Source: Setomelanomma holmii
Lineage: Eukaryota; Ascomycota; Dothideomycetes; Pleosporales; Phaeosphaeriaceae
Assembly (NCBI GenBank): GCA_010015745.1
Contig: ML978247.1
Coordinates: 1-64,000, forward strand
Direction of reading: 5' to 3'
DNA: 64,000 nt
In this document: piece by piece, positions 1-11,657 of the stretch
How the letters are laid out: each line of letters begins with the position of its first letter
Numbering within the stretch: the stretch's first letter is position 1
The notes under the pieces: model-generated
Seen by the model: the letters and a program-made list of their open reading frames with translations, nothing else
Databases searched by the model: none
What the model was told of the DNA's origin: nothing
Position numbers and translations under genes: made by a program

Positions 1-2234
1 CACCACCAACGTGCAGTAAATGTCACGTACAAGGTCACAACAGGACTTCATGTAGACAGATCTAGTCTATCCCTTGTCAAAGTTTCAGACAAATAATATG
101 TAGTTGTAGAGCAATTGTACGCTGAGTCGCACGCGGTTTGGTGGGGTGGCCAGCTCGCTGGTAAAACACGTTAGATGCTTTTGCTGACTCATCAAAACTC
201 AACACTAGGAATCTATCGCGATACAGGGCTACCCGCGAAGTGAGCAGCCTCACCCCAAATAATGACCCAGTCGTGCAAAACGCAGCCAGTTATGGTGCCG
301 AGGATCAAGCAAATCAATCAAGTCAATCAAATATTCACTCCGTGCTTGATTTGGCTAAGAAATTTAGGTGCAAAGGCTTGATTTGATTGAATTGGATATC
401 CAATCAAATCAATCAACTCATTCAAGCAGGCTTGATTGTTGACAAGTCTACTATTGTAACGATTCCGGCAAGTGCTTCTAGTGCCATGGCACTGCAAGAT
501 TTTCACCAATATGACAGGCTTGCGGACGTTCTTGAACCAGCCAAGTTCTTTCTCTGTTGATGCCTCAGCCAGTCTCTCAGAGCCCTTTGATAAATCTAAT
601 GTCGAATGCGCCAAGCGGAAATTACCGTCACCAGATTGTCCGAATCTATCATCGACTCCATATTACGTCCTTGGGGAGCGTCAAGAATAGACGTCAGAAG
701 CGCAACCATACACAGAGGCTGCGTGCCTGACGGCAGATGCTAGGGCAGCGGGTGTCGTAAGCACGCGTATATTGCAGTATTTACTACAAGTACCACGAAC
801 GTTGGCCTTCGAGTAAATATTCCAATTTCGTGGGGGATCCATTATCGTAGCAGCATGCTGAATTATACTAGTTTTCAGCCAACAAATGGTAGTTGTCCAG
901 ACTATGACGAGCACGCGGTGTCCCAGTCGCGTGGTGTCAGAATGTAGAGCTTATTGGCTTCGCAGCCCAGGAGTACAAACACCGTCGTTTGAGCACGAAC
1001 CAATTTGCATGCCTCAGCCCTCGGTCATGTCGGAAGTTTCAACACACTCAATGAAAAAGCAGGCTGCAGATAGCGCAGGTCTATGCCGCAAGCTACTGAC
1101 GTGCTCTTTGTGTAAAGGCACTCGTTGCAAGCCACTGATATTTGGTTCAGCCTTCCCCACAACGGTGAACTGAAACACACAAAGAGCCTCTGACTGCAGA
1201 CTGGGCTACGATACAGCCCAGGCTTTATTGGGCGCGAGCGAAACTTTGTCGTAAGAATAGCAAGAGTTTATCGCACGGACTATGCTTATGCTGATGGTGT
1301 CAAGAGCGTTTGTGGGGGGCGAAGCTCATGCACATCCACATTCGAGCTGCCTGCGCCCTCGGATTACGGTGACCAAGAAAACTCGTTGCGTGGAGCCGGA
1401 CACATGCATAACTTCCCACATCACACTGTCTGGAGTGTACGACCATGAGCACGGCCAAGTTAGCACTCACCAAATTGTGCAATGCTCCCATCAACCGATG
1501 ATGAGTGCGTCTAGGATCAAGACCTAGCCGGAGCAACTTATCACAGCAGTGCCATCATCAGCGGCCGCGACGAAGATTCCTGGTTGCGGAAATCAGCATT
1601 AGCACGGAGTCAAACGCTGCATCGCCACATGGGCTGCGTCGATGTTGCTTTCACAGCTTTCACAGCCTACCAGCATCATCCAACAGAACGCCAGACATGC
1701 AGCGGCAACAAGGTCGGATCTTAACCCAGTCCGCATGCGCAAGGCTGAATCCTGGTTACCATGCTGCAGGCTCCACCACCAACTCAGCAACCGCGCAGCT
1801 TGCAGTGTCGGGCGGTTGCCGGTCGTCACACGCCCACCTATCGCTTACCCATGTGCCCATACATCATTGCTACCTTGGTCTGTCATGTATCGATTATGAC
1901 CATTGGCTAGTTTCTACGAGCTGACCGATCAAAGAACCTTCCGAGCATGTCCGGTTCCGGTAAAGTGTGTATGAGACTTGGACTGGAAGGCCTCCTCATG
2001 TATCAATGGGAGTAATGGAGTCGAGCGTAAGCTCTAACCTATTAACGAGTGGTACCATTGAAATTGCTCTACAGAACATGTCGTCGGGGCAGCGGTTGCT
2101 AAACATTGGCATGATGCAGACATGCAAGTGCTATTGAAGAAAGACATGCTTCCACAACTCCGGAATTACAGACCCATGACAAACCGAAAGACTTTGGTGA
2201 TTTTGCACACTTGAAGGTTTCAAGCGCTGTGGGC
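1..2234. other. Region without a recognisable gene
   Basis: Open frames here are short (139 codons at most), overlap on both strands and resemble no family I know. The only structure I can support is the AATCAAG-rich fragment at about 303-450, listed separately. The stretch next to the C2H2 gene (about 1930-2234) would be its 3' flank. Confidence 0.6.
303..450. repeat. hAT-like terminal fragment (MITE or solo end)
   Basis: About 150 bp packed with AATCAAG/CTTGATT motifs, ending at 430-450 in GCTTGATTGTTGACAAGTCT plus A. Those 20 nt equal the reverse complement of the left end of the hAT element at 20575. A palindromic stretch centred on GGATATCC lies near 400. I find no matching left terminus or 8-bp duplication, so this is a truncated relative or a decayed non-autonomous copy and not a complete element. 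Confidence 0.6.
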
Positions 2235-3341
2235 TCATAGCTTACTTTTGATGAGGCCCCTCTTCTGTTGCTTCATCAGCTTTTGCTTCAACTTCTTCGC
2301 CAGCCTTCTTTCTCCTTTCCCAAGTATAGCTTTCAACTCCGGAAAGCTCCATTTTGAGTTCTTTCCGGCACGTCCGCCTCTCTCAAGATGAGTCCAATAG
2401 TGTTCTCTCAGATTATCACCTCGGGAGAAGGGTCTGTGGCATCCAGGAACCTTGCAAACATATTCCTGCAATGTTCCATGTACAGTCCTCGAGTGACGTC
2501 GAAGGTGTTCAGGTCGCTGGAATCTCGAGTCGCAAGGTACGCCGTCTTCGCTCACGAAACTGCAGTGATAGCGACGCTCGTCGAGGGCATGCGTCAGGGG
2601 ATCGATGCCCATGGACCACTTTCCAAGTTTGAACATTGATGCCGATGCGGCATCTTTACTCTTCGAGCCTGCATTGCTTCTAGCCTTGATATAATCAGGA
2701 TCTTCATCCTCATAGTCCGCGTCATCGGAGTCCGAGCCACTGGAGCTACTGGAGCTGCTGCCGCTATCATCCTTTGGCGACTTGCGTTTAGCCAAATCGG
2801 AAGAGTTTCGTGCCGCTCGATTGGACGCTACAAGTTGAGGGGATGACGGCGTGGCTAGGTCAATATATGGTGGGACGTAGTAGTTTGTAGAGGCCAACAG
2901 TGAGCCTCCGTAGGCGCCGCCGTTCCAAAAATGTGCGGGTGGTTGGACGTAGCTATTGTTGTATTGCCGGTTCCAAGTATTCTCTGAGTTGCTGATACAA
3001 TTTGGATCTCTGACCATGTACTCCTGCCTGGGCTGGTTCATCTGATGATATACTGCAGGGTGATCGGAATAAGATGGTGCCGAATTCAGCTGCGGTGGGG
3101 TGGTAGGATAGTCTGATCCACTCGGTGACGAGCCCCTGGACATTGGGCTGGAAGTAGGTGAAGCGCCCACAAGCCATGGGTTGAATGCGAGGTCCACAGG
3201 TCCAGAGGCTGGGGAGAGGGCATACTCATCCGGTAGACGCTGAGCTGTATGCCCATCGAAAGACGCGTGATTAGCGCGGTGGTAATCGGGTCCTTGGGAA
3301 GTATAGCGGAAAGAGCTGATAGGTAGGATGAAGTCTGTCAT
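2235..3341 (-). CDS. C2H2 zinc-finger transcription factor
   Basis: Single-exon gene of 368 residues, probably a nuclear DNA-binding regulator. Two C2H2 fingers lie near the C-terminus. The first (C260, C270, H283, H288) has a wide nine-residue gap between its cysteines. The second (C296, C301, H314, H318) carries the FSRGDNLREHYWTHL helix seen in ascomycete regulators of the BrlA/FlbC type, which act in conidiation; the exact orthologue is uncertain. The N-terminal 180 residues are Ser/Pro/Tyr-rich and low in complexity. A run of seven serines followed by an acidic Asp/Glu stretch (about 193-215) precedes the fingers. A basic Lys-rich tail (about 341-368) could be a nuclear localisation signal. 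No introns are needed. Gene-poor DNA flanks it on both sides. Confidence 0.85.
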   Translation of the reverse strand: MTDFILPISSFRYTSQGPDYHRANHASFDGHTAQRLPDEYALSPASGPVDLAFNPWLVGASPTSSPMSRGSSPSGSDYPTTPPQLNSAPSYSDHPAVYHQMNQPRQEYMVRDPNCISNSENTWNRQYNNSYVQPPAHFWNGGAYGGSLLASTNYYVPPYIDLATPSSPQLVASNRAARNSSDLAKRKSPKDDSGSSSSSSSGSDSDDADYEDEDPDYIKARSNAGSKSKDAASASMFKLGKWSMGIDPLTHALDERRYHCSFVSEDGVPCDSRFQRPEHLRRHSRTVHGTLQEYVCKVPGCHRPFSRGDNLREHYWTHLERGGRAGKNSKWSFPELKAILGKGERRLAKKLKQKLMKQQKRGLIKSKL

Positions 3342-6300
3342 TTTTGAGAAGAGCTTGAAGCAACTGGCTCAACCCTTCGCGGAACGTTGTATGGCTACAG
3401 CTCGCTGGGCTGTGACTATGTTAGAAAGCTTCATCGGGTCGTTTGGCTTTTACATACCCCTTCAAAATGGTGAAGTCTCTGAACGAGATAGTCAAGAATG
3501 AATATACGCGGTTAAGCCAAGTACAAATGGTATTGCAGCTCCGTATCGATCGTGGTTCCAGGAGACTTCCAGGAGATCTAATATATAACATCTAGTAGCG
3601 AGATTGTCCTCATTCGTCGAAGAGTCTGTGGAGCACAACTCGGCCGCAGCATGAAAGAATGCTATCGATCAGTCAATACGACAGCAGAACCAGGTTCCTG
3701 GTACCTGACCTCCTACTCCGTATCGTAACTAAACAGGTATGGCGCCTTACTTGAGATGCACAGCCTCACATTCTTAGCGCAGACAACAATGAACGGAGCG
3801 GGCGGGCACACATGGGTGCGGCTGCCGGTCTGCGGCGTGGTCTGGTTGAGTGGGTACTGCGAGTCGAGATTGGCATGGGCATCATCACTCCACGGAACAG
3901 TTTATTCTGCCGTAGCGTCATTTGATTGCGTGAAGAACATCCCAGCATTGTCACAACTATACCACAGCGGAGGCTTGACTGGCCTAAAATGAGCATTTCT
4001 GTACCTGTAGTGTTCATGTTGGCACAGGCGCGTCTCTTGGCGGCCAATGCTTCGTGAACCAATTGTCTTGACGCAGTCCTGGTCGCACAGAGATGTTTGA
4101 CAACAGGGTCTCATGGCAGATCTGAAGTGTTTGCCGCGATCTCAACGTCCCTCGGCATGGGGCAACCACACAGACGCCTAGCCAAGATCGACACTGACAG
4201 GGTGAATTCAGGCGTGAAAGATGAGGAACCGGGGTGAGCCCGATCGGCGTATACACGCTAGGGAGCGCTGAGATGAAGCAACGTGCATGCCGTGAGTAAC
4301 GAAGATAGCAGCATGAGGTTAGCAGCCACCACTGCGTGGCCTCAGCATGGAGTGCCGCCAACAGACCTCGAGCACAGACCAAGGTCAACTGCTGCCTCTG
4401 AAGACCGTGCCCTATCTACCTCTTTGAACGCATGGTATACTGTTTCAACATCGCACATGTGGGCTATGCCTGCGCTTTGTGCCTTGCATGTTGCAACACT
4501 CCAGTCTTACAGCATACTCGACCAGTTGAAACAACGGTCTCGTTACAAGCTGTTGCAGCGACCAACTCGTCAGCTCTTCCGGAGACAAATTGTCAGTGGC
4601 GCTGTACGGCGCGCTGGACATTAGCATCTCAACAAATGAGATGAGCGTCCAGAGTACTGGGACCTTTCCTTCTTTAGATGACCAAGAGCTCTTCCGAGGA
4701 ATGTGCATGTGCTTACAATGCGCCCCTAAATGTACAGCGAGATTCCGCGGGCCGACACCTTTGCTCGACGTTAGCCTTGGACAGCATGCACAGCGGCCAG
4801 GATGTGAGGATCGTGCTGAGATCGCCGGTGGTGTGCTCTAACCTTGACGCCATCACAACGCTTTGTTCACTTTGACTAGATCGGCCGTTCCGTCACTCTA
4901 CTGTTCTCTCTAGATTCTGACAATACGCTGGTGGCGATTGAGAACCATAGGAAGAACTCGAGTCTTGATTAGGGAGGCGGATCTAGCAGCCTGCCAATTA
5001 CCTTGGTTGAGGTATGTGACCAGCATTATACGAATAGCGTTAGGCAGAGGGGAATTCGTAAGAGACGCGAACGGATGCAGGCGTGGGAGCCCTGCTCAGG
5101 ATGACAAGCAGTAGACCAGCTAAGCGTCTCCAGCAGCTTCTCGGAATGCCTACGGTCAACCGAAGAATATCTGGAGGAACAATGCGCCACATCGCATTCA
5201 CCGGGCTAGCCGCGGGCATGTCAAGGGCAAGCTCCCCGATTCGTGGAAGGTGAGCCTCGACTCCAGCACGGTCTCCGCATTCGTTCTTGTGCAAGCGCCG
5301 TAGAATATATGAAGACGGTGAAAGGCCTGGATGTCGCAAAGACCTGCTACAGCTGACGAATCATGAAGATTCTTGGCAACGGATTTCGACGGAGGTGCAG
5401 CTCGTGTTCTGTCCTCGTGCGGCACAGTGAAGGATGATCTAGTGATGCGTAGCACCTGCATGGAGGCTCGGGCACGTGCCGAGATCGAGGAGTCCGAGGA
5501 TGCCGTAGCCGCGCAGACGGCACAAATTGTCGCAGAGAGCAGAGGCGCACATATGTTCGAATCCTCCGATATCGCAGTACTGCCGAGCCAACCCGAAGGC
5601 AAAGTCGGCGTTTATCTACTCAAGAATTTCCGACATACCGGCAAGCAGCGTATGAGTATTGGCTGTACTACGATGATCCATAATTTATGTATCAGCCACC
5701 CTTGTCTACCCACCAACTTCGGTTAAGTTTGGGATATGCATTACCATCAGAGCACCTTTTCATTATTGCCAAACCCCAGCTTGACATAGCAGTGTCTCGG
5801 TCTAGCGACCGTCTGCAAGCTCGTGGGAGGTTCAGGAGCTGACGGCATGAACCAGCACGTTGCGGCACAGGCAAGATCGTGGTGATGTCTGGTGTGCAAA
5901 GTATCCTTCGTGGCGGTAGCGAGGTGATATAATATGAAATGCGATTCTCTCCGCGGGAATGGGGCAGATGTTGTATGTCGGTAAACGAGATGTAGCAGGC
6001 GAGGTTGTCGTTAAGCCTATCGCGATCAGGGTTCAGGCGATGAACGGTCGGGGGTTTTAGGCAAACGCTAGGCCAAGCGCGGCTACCGTGTATATGCCGA
6101 AGGAACGTGGACGACCGACTCCGCCCGTGCGCCATTGCGCGCTGAACCACGGTCATCACTCGTCGGATTCTTCCGTGGACAATTCTCTTGACAGATCTGA
6201 GGAGGCTCAGGATGGAGAATCGCCAATTCGTCATAGCGAGAGGTCAATGACGCGCAACACCTCGCCGACCTGCTCTATCTGCCAAGTATTTCGCTACCGA

Positions 6301-9300
6301 GCGGGAGGCTCCCATCAGGACGACGGTGCATGCGGATGGAGCGGGACATGTTCCGCCGAGTTCTGCGTGTGTGCGTGCTGCTGGAAGCTCGTTTACCGTG
6401 GTACCATAAGGTGAGGTACTGATTTTTGTGGATGAGTAGTTTGCACCGCTGCTAAAATGCTCTCCAATGCGGAAAGGTCCAACACAAACCAACTGTCAAG
6501 TCTCGAAGTAGACTGTGTGATCCTGACCAAATCCCTTAGAGCCTATGTCCACATGGACACGATCATCTCCACTCGCATTCCCTTCTGTCGAAGAGCGAAG
6601 CCAACGCCAGCTAGATGCGGATGTGAGGCTTCCACGTCTAGATCGTCAATGACAACCGACAACAAATCTGTGGGAAGGCTGCTACGCAACTACTCCTCAA
6701 ATTCTGTTGACTGTCAGGGAGATGGGTGGCTACCTTTGCACACTTCGGCTCTTCGTAGCTCGACTGCAGACTAAAGGATGACCCTCATTTGGTTTTAGCT
6801 CTCGATCAAGAGAATCTTGGAAAGTCAATGGTGCCATACCGAGGGCCTCAGTACATACTGTTCGCACAGAACAGATATAAGAAGAGGCGTCTCGGCATTG
6901 CTTGGCGAACAGCAAAATCTAGAGCTCATACTCACTCTATCGATCTTCATTCACCGCTCAGCTCCGAAACTCACCATGGCGGTCGGGCCTTCCCGAGGGA
7001 CATCCTCCAAGCGCCATAATACCGGTGAATAGGCACCAATTCTGTCACAGAATTGGAATCTGTGAGATCAATTTTGAGACTCACATTCCACGAGTTATGG
7101 CTCTCCTCGACCGACAACCTAGAAGATAAGCCAGCGCTGCTGATGCGAACGTCTTCAATACAGAATCTCTTTCTCCAGCAAATAACTACCTTGATCAGGA
7201 ACAACACCTTGCAGCACCTATTCTCCGTGTCACTAAAATCTCAGCACGAGCGCGATCAGATATCCTGCCGCATTTAACGTCCATGCATACAGCGCAGCAG
7301 ACTCTTGCCAACATTAGCACGGTCGACTTTTGTACATATCGTCAGCAACACTCAGCGTGTGCTAGCTTTTGAAGAGCTAAGATTCAATGTAGCTTTACGC
7401 AAGTCAGCCTTACAAACCATGACTCTGATTGTGTGTCACCATTTTCTTGTGACTCTATGGATTCTATGCAATGCGGCTCTCTCCGGACCACATCGAGAAG
7501 ACATAGTGCGCCGAGCACGCAAAGAAGCATAGCCGTAATATCTCACATTGCTCAAAGTTGTAACATCGAAAGCCGTAGTGTCTCATTGCGCATGAAGAAG
7601 TGCGACATTATGGATGAACCTGAGATATCTTCAAGATTGTGGTAGTAGTTTCAAATCGCTTTGGCATCGGTGACTCTGTAGGTGTGCTAATGATGTGGTC
7701 GGCAGTGCAAAGACCGAGGATGGGTTGCCTGCAATGTCACGAGTCATCGAAAGGTCTGACGACCGCCCAGCGACCCCTATATACATCAACATGAGCCGTA
7801 TACGATGCAATTCATCATCACACAGAAATGTTATTAACTAAGGCATCTTGCGATGTTAACATGAAGGTCGGCTTTCGACTGGCTCCATACCTTCACTTAT
7901 TCTTCCTAAGTGGCTGGTACTACTTTTGCTGCTATGTGTGACCTTAAAGCACGCCGGAAGATGTGCATGTTCTGCCTCACCCGTTTTCAGCGGGAATATC
8001 GGCATAGGCAAAGGCCTTATGTACTGCGTCGCTATGACCTCGACCGGGGACTGTGTGCGGAGCTCTTTATATTTGTGAGGCTTGATATGGAGAAGTATAA
8101 TTTTTAATGTATGATGTCAGGCTGGCGTGCAAGAAGCTGGCTGCTGACGCAAGTAGTCAAGAGTATGTATTACTTCATATATCGCACCAAAGCGCTGCTG
8201 ATGGCATTGGAGCGTACAAGCCTGCTCGAAGCTACACCTGAGGCCATTGACATTGATGCCGTACCGCTCACCTTCAATTTATTATCATCCTTACTCATAG
8301 CACTTATATCTCCTTACATACCTTCTTTCCTGTCGCATCGATCGGCCTTAAGGCGAGACCTTCAGATTTGTGCTTTGGTAAGTATGAGTTCAGAAAAAGT
8401 TCCATTGACGGTTACGAAGATTCCTTGCCGGTGGCGGTCTCAGCGTCACTGAAAAAGATCGAGGAAGTGTCGACAGAGTTTAATGTGCCCGAAGTGTACG
8501 CCTCCATCCAATTCTTAACAGTACACGGATGTAGATTATGGTATCATCAACGACTCAGAGTTTAGCTTCGTCAATTAGCTTGCGTCACAAAGCATACCTC
8601 TGACCAATTCACCAGGATTTATTTCGTCATCTTCTCATGGAGCCAGGTCCTGCTATTGGATCAAGCGGAGTCGGAAAATCGATCAAGATCCATTTACTAT
8701 ATCATTTTAGTAATGCCGTGCTCACCTATCCTCACTTGTGCGTTGCTCTGCCGATGCTTGGCCGGCGATATGATGCAGTATTACGTGCATTGGATGATTT
8801 CTCCGTCTTGCTACTCTCATGTTTGATGCCTGGTCTCACCAAAGGCAAGTTCACTCTAATGCAGCCGTGCTGTTACGAAACGTAGCCTGATCGAACTTGA
8901 GGTTTCTTCGACTCCACGTAACATCGCTGCACTCGTCCATTTTCAAGAGCGAACTGCTGATGACCTTGGCGGATGTTGAGGAATACAACACACATGCGAA
9001 TTCGCAGTGAACATCTTTGAGATGTTCCCGTTTGATGCAGTCAAATCTCTCATTTAGTCCCCTCACAATAGCCCTGGTCTCAACTTTTGCTGCTTATTTA
9101 TGCTTCATTCGCTTCAGCGCAGATAGGAGGGACTGGTGAGTTTCTGATTGTGCGAGCAATTTGCTCGTCGTAGCACCTCCTAATGTTCGCGACCTCTTCT
9201 TCGGCGATCGCCTCAGGTCCTCGCTAGCAGTTTTGACAGATCGATGATTTCACCCAGCTTGCAGTGCCCGAAAAGGGGTTTGGGGCCCCCAATGCCGAAG

Positions 9301-9476
9301 TTCATTTTGGAGTGCTGGCTGAGCTCAGGCAATTGTCGCAGATCTTGGCGGCGTTACCTTTTGGAGATGTGTGATCTCATTTCTCCCTTCTTCCCTTGCC
9401 TCTCTCGAATGCGTTCGAAAGGATGATATGCTGATCCGCCATCAATGCGCGACTCGACATCCATCAAGGGCTTCAA
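3342..9476. other. 6.1-kb region without a recognisable gene
   Basis: The part next to 3341 is the promoter side of the C2H2 gene. Beyond it, open frames reach at most 180 codons, occur on both strands and lack domains, signal peptides or convincing splice-joined exons. The P-loop-like string GSSGVGKS in a short frame near 8657 stands alone. I see no terminal inverted repeats or LTRs. The region could be decayed repeat DNA, lncRNA or a lost gene. Confidence 0.55.
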
Positions 9477-10317
9477 CTACCACCTGCCCCTCCCACGGCC
9501 TCGCCAGTCACCACCGTCACCTCTTCCTCGTCCTCTTCCATAGCCGGCCTCTCGTTCTGGTGGGGCTTCGCCTCTTCTCCACTCGCCTGATGGTACACCG
9601 CCAATTGGCCTTCTGTCTTCGTATCTTCCTCCTCCTCTGCCTCCTCTTCCGTAGCCAAAATCACCACGCCCACCAAGGCCATTCTCCCGCCCGCGACCTG
9701 GCCCATACGGACCGGGCGGCGGACCGCCTCTGCCTGGTCCCGATACCGGAGGCGGAGCCGCAGGGACGCCGCCATCTGGGAGTGGTCGTAATATGGCACA
9801 TGCGACGTAGTCTCCGGTTATGAACTTGACATCTGCCAAAGTCCTCTCTGGGTCCCCGTCGAGTTGTTTCAGGGCCTCCGAGACAGTTCCACTGTCTTCG
9901 TCACCCCAAGGAGCATCGTCGTTTCTTGTTCTCGCGCCGATGATGATAGAGCCAATGTCTCGCGATATGAAGCGTCCTGGGGCGCCGGGACGGTTCGAGC
10001 CTTGTATATCCGGGTACACCAGTCGAAATGCTATGCGTGAGCCGGTGTAGGGTTGAGGCAACTGTGTGGGCATGGCCGAGAAGAGCAGCTTGCATAGTTC
10101 GCCTAAGCTACAGTTCTCCCAAGTGTAAATCTGGAGGTGTGTCGGAAGTCGAGGAAGGGAAGGGTCGAATTCATCCAGCCTTTGCAAGTTAGTTGTATGA
10201 ATGCAGGAGAAACGGAAATACGAGCTACCTATGAAAGGCGCCTTGCTTGAAGCAGAGGCGCAAAAGAAATGGTGCTGTGGTTTGCCGGTCAATCTTTATG
10301 GGAGCTTGGCCGGCCAT
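9477..10317 (-). CDS. SAP18: SAP18 family protein (Sin3/ASAP complex subunit)
   Basis: Exons on the minus strand: 10317-10229 and 10179-9477, with a 49-nt GT-AG intron, giving 263 residues. The join restores the family signature GAFHRLDEF at residues 26-34, which fixes both splice sites, and the start M-A-G-Q-A-P precedes K-I-D-R-Q-T-T-A-P-F-L-L-R. The SAP18 fold covers about 8-163. SAP18 is known as a subunit of Sin3 histone deacetylase assemblies and of the ASAP/PSAP complex at the exon junction. From about residue 180 to the end the protein is an RGG/GRG-rich tail, typical of RNA-binding proteins and absent from the short animal SAP18, so a role in mRNA processing is plausible. It is divergent from PRP18, with 254 bp between the start codons. 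Confidence 0.93.
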
Positions 10318-10571
10318 GCTGAGATTGTGGAAAAATCACAGTTGGTTTGGAGGGCTGTACAGAGGACGAAAGACCAGCAACCTCGAGTTTGTTGTAATTG
10401 AATCGAAGGTACATGGATGATAGCTAGGTAGGACGCGTCGCGGAGAGCTCACTTTAGCGCCTTGGCAAAATCAATGTGACGGCCCGTGGTTCGCGAAGTT
10501 GCGACTGCCTCATCACACCACCCCGTCCTCCACAGACGGTAAAGCTGCCTCAGCACACCGAGGTCGCCACC
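10318..10571. promoter_or_regulatory. Shared divergent promoter of SAP18 and PRP18
   Basis: The 254 bp between the two start codons must hold both promoters and both 5' leaders. I see no clear TATA box. The PRP18 side ends in GTCGCCACCATGG, a near-ideal initiation context. Confidence 0.6.
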
Positions 10572-11657
10572 ATGGACTTCGCGAAGCTCATGTCGGCGCA
10601 GATCAAGAAGGGCAAAGACACGGCGGCGCCCTCAGATCCAACCAAGAAGTACCTCAAGCGCAGTGAAATCGAAGCGCAACGACAAGCCGCTTACCAGGCG
10701 GAGCAAGAGGCTGCTGAGAGAGCAAGACGGGACAAGTCGGAGCGAAAAAGAAAAACGGGGGAAGAGGAAGCCGAGCGTGAAGAAGAACGCCGAGAGAAGC
10801 GGAGAAGGCTGGCAGAGGAGTCAAGGCGCATACGAGAGGAGGAAGAAGAGGCAGAGGAGCAGCGGAGAAGAAAGCGGCTAGGGTTGCCTGATTTGCCGCC
10901 CAAGAGGAAGGAGGGCGAGGAGGATGGCAAGCCTGTACCCGAGGCCGAAGACATGGAAGACGAAGAGCTGGTGTCCAAACTCCGGGCCCTCGACGAGCCA
11001 GCACGGCTGTTCGGCGAGTCACACAAGCAGCGACTCAAACGATATAAGAAGCGCGTTGGAGCGGACAGTCTGGCAGCCATTATGACGGACGGACCAATAC
11101 CCACGAGCCTGCAGCTGGTTCCAGAGAAGGACATGAAGGTGGACCCGAAGCTTCCCAAGGACAAAGGAGGCAGAGAGTTCTTGTTTAGACAACTGGCGAG
11201 CTATTTCACCATGGTGCTAAAGGAATGGGACGCGACTCTCGCACGGCGAGATCGCGAAGTTATAGAAAGCTATCAAGGCAAGCAAGCCTACGCGGCAATG
11301 GTGCAAGCCCGGGAGAATATGCGCCCGCTTTTCAAGAAGCTCGAAAAGTTCGACCTCCCGAACAGCATCCTGGAGCCCGTCGTAGAGATTGTCCTGGCCG
11401 CACAGGAGCGACGTTACGTGGACGCCAATGATGGGTACCTAAGGCTCAGTATAGGAAAAGCGGCGTGGCCTATAGGTGTGACCATGGTGGGTATCCACGA
11501 GAGAAGTGCGCGAGAGAAGCTGCACGAGAGCGACAAGAACGCGGCCCACATTATGAGTGACGAAATAACGAGGAAATTCTTACAGAGTATCAAGCGGTGC
11601 CTGAGCTTTGCACAGACCAGGTGGCCGCCGACAGACCAACTACAGCTCATGGGATGA
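10572..11657 (+). CDS. PRP18: Pre-mRNA splicing factor 18
   Basis: Intron-free gene of 361 residues. Prp18 acts in the second catalytic step of splicing, working with Slu7 on 3' splice-site choice. Residues 35-105 are a charged Glu/Arg/Lys region, probably helical or coiled coil. Residues 131-163 (EEELVSKLRALDEPARLFGE and the basic stretch after it) are the Prp4-like motif found in full-length Prp18. The Prp18 domain covers about 198-350, including the conserved loop with YLRLSIGKAAWPIGVTMVGIHERS. The frame stays open upstream to 10476, but the ATG at 10572 lies in GCCACCATGG and begins MDFAKLMSAQIKKGK, the usual family N-terminus. Confidence 0.95.
   Translation: MDFAKLMSAQIKKGKDTAAPSDPTKKYLKRSEIEAQRQAAYQAEQEAAERARRDKSERKRKTGEEEAEREEERREKRRRLAEESRRIREEEEEAEEQRRRKRLGLPDLPPKRKEGEEDGKPVPEAEDMEDEELVSKLRALDEPARLFGESHKQRLKRYKKRVGADSLAAIMTDGPIPTSLQLVPEKDMKVDPKLPKDKGGREFLFRQLASYFTMVLKEWDATLARRDREVIESYQGKQAYAAMVQARENMRPLFKKLEKFDLPNSILEPVVEIVLAAQERRYVDANDGYLRLSIGKAAWPIGVTMVGIHERSAREKLHESDKNAAHIMSDEITRKFLQSIKRCLSFAQTRWPPTDQLQLMG

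Noticed and set aside
8637..8885. P-loop-like GSSGVGKS in a short frame
   Set aside because: No switch or Walker B motif follows, frame only 82 codons, no plausible exon chain.
9371..9823. 150-codon plus-strand frame over SAP18
   Set aside because: Antisense shadow of the RGG tail, rich in Leu/Cys/His as expected for reversed Gly/Arg codons.
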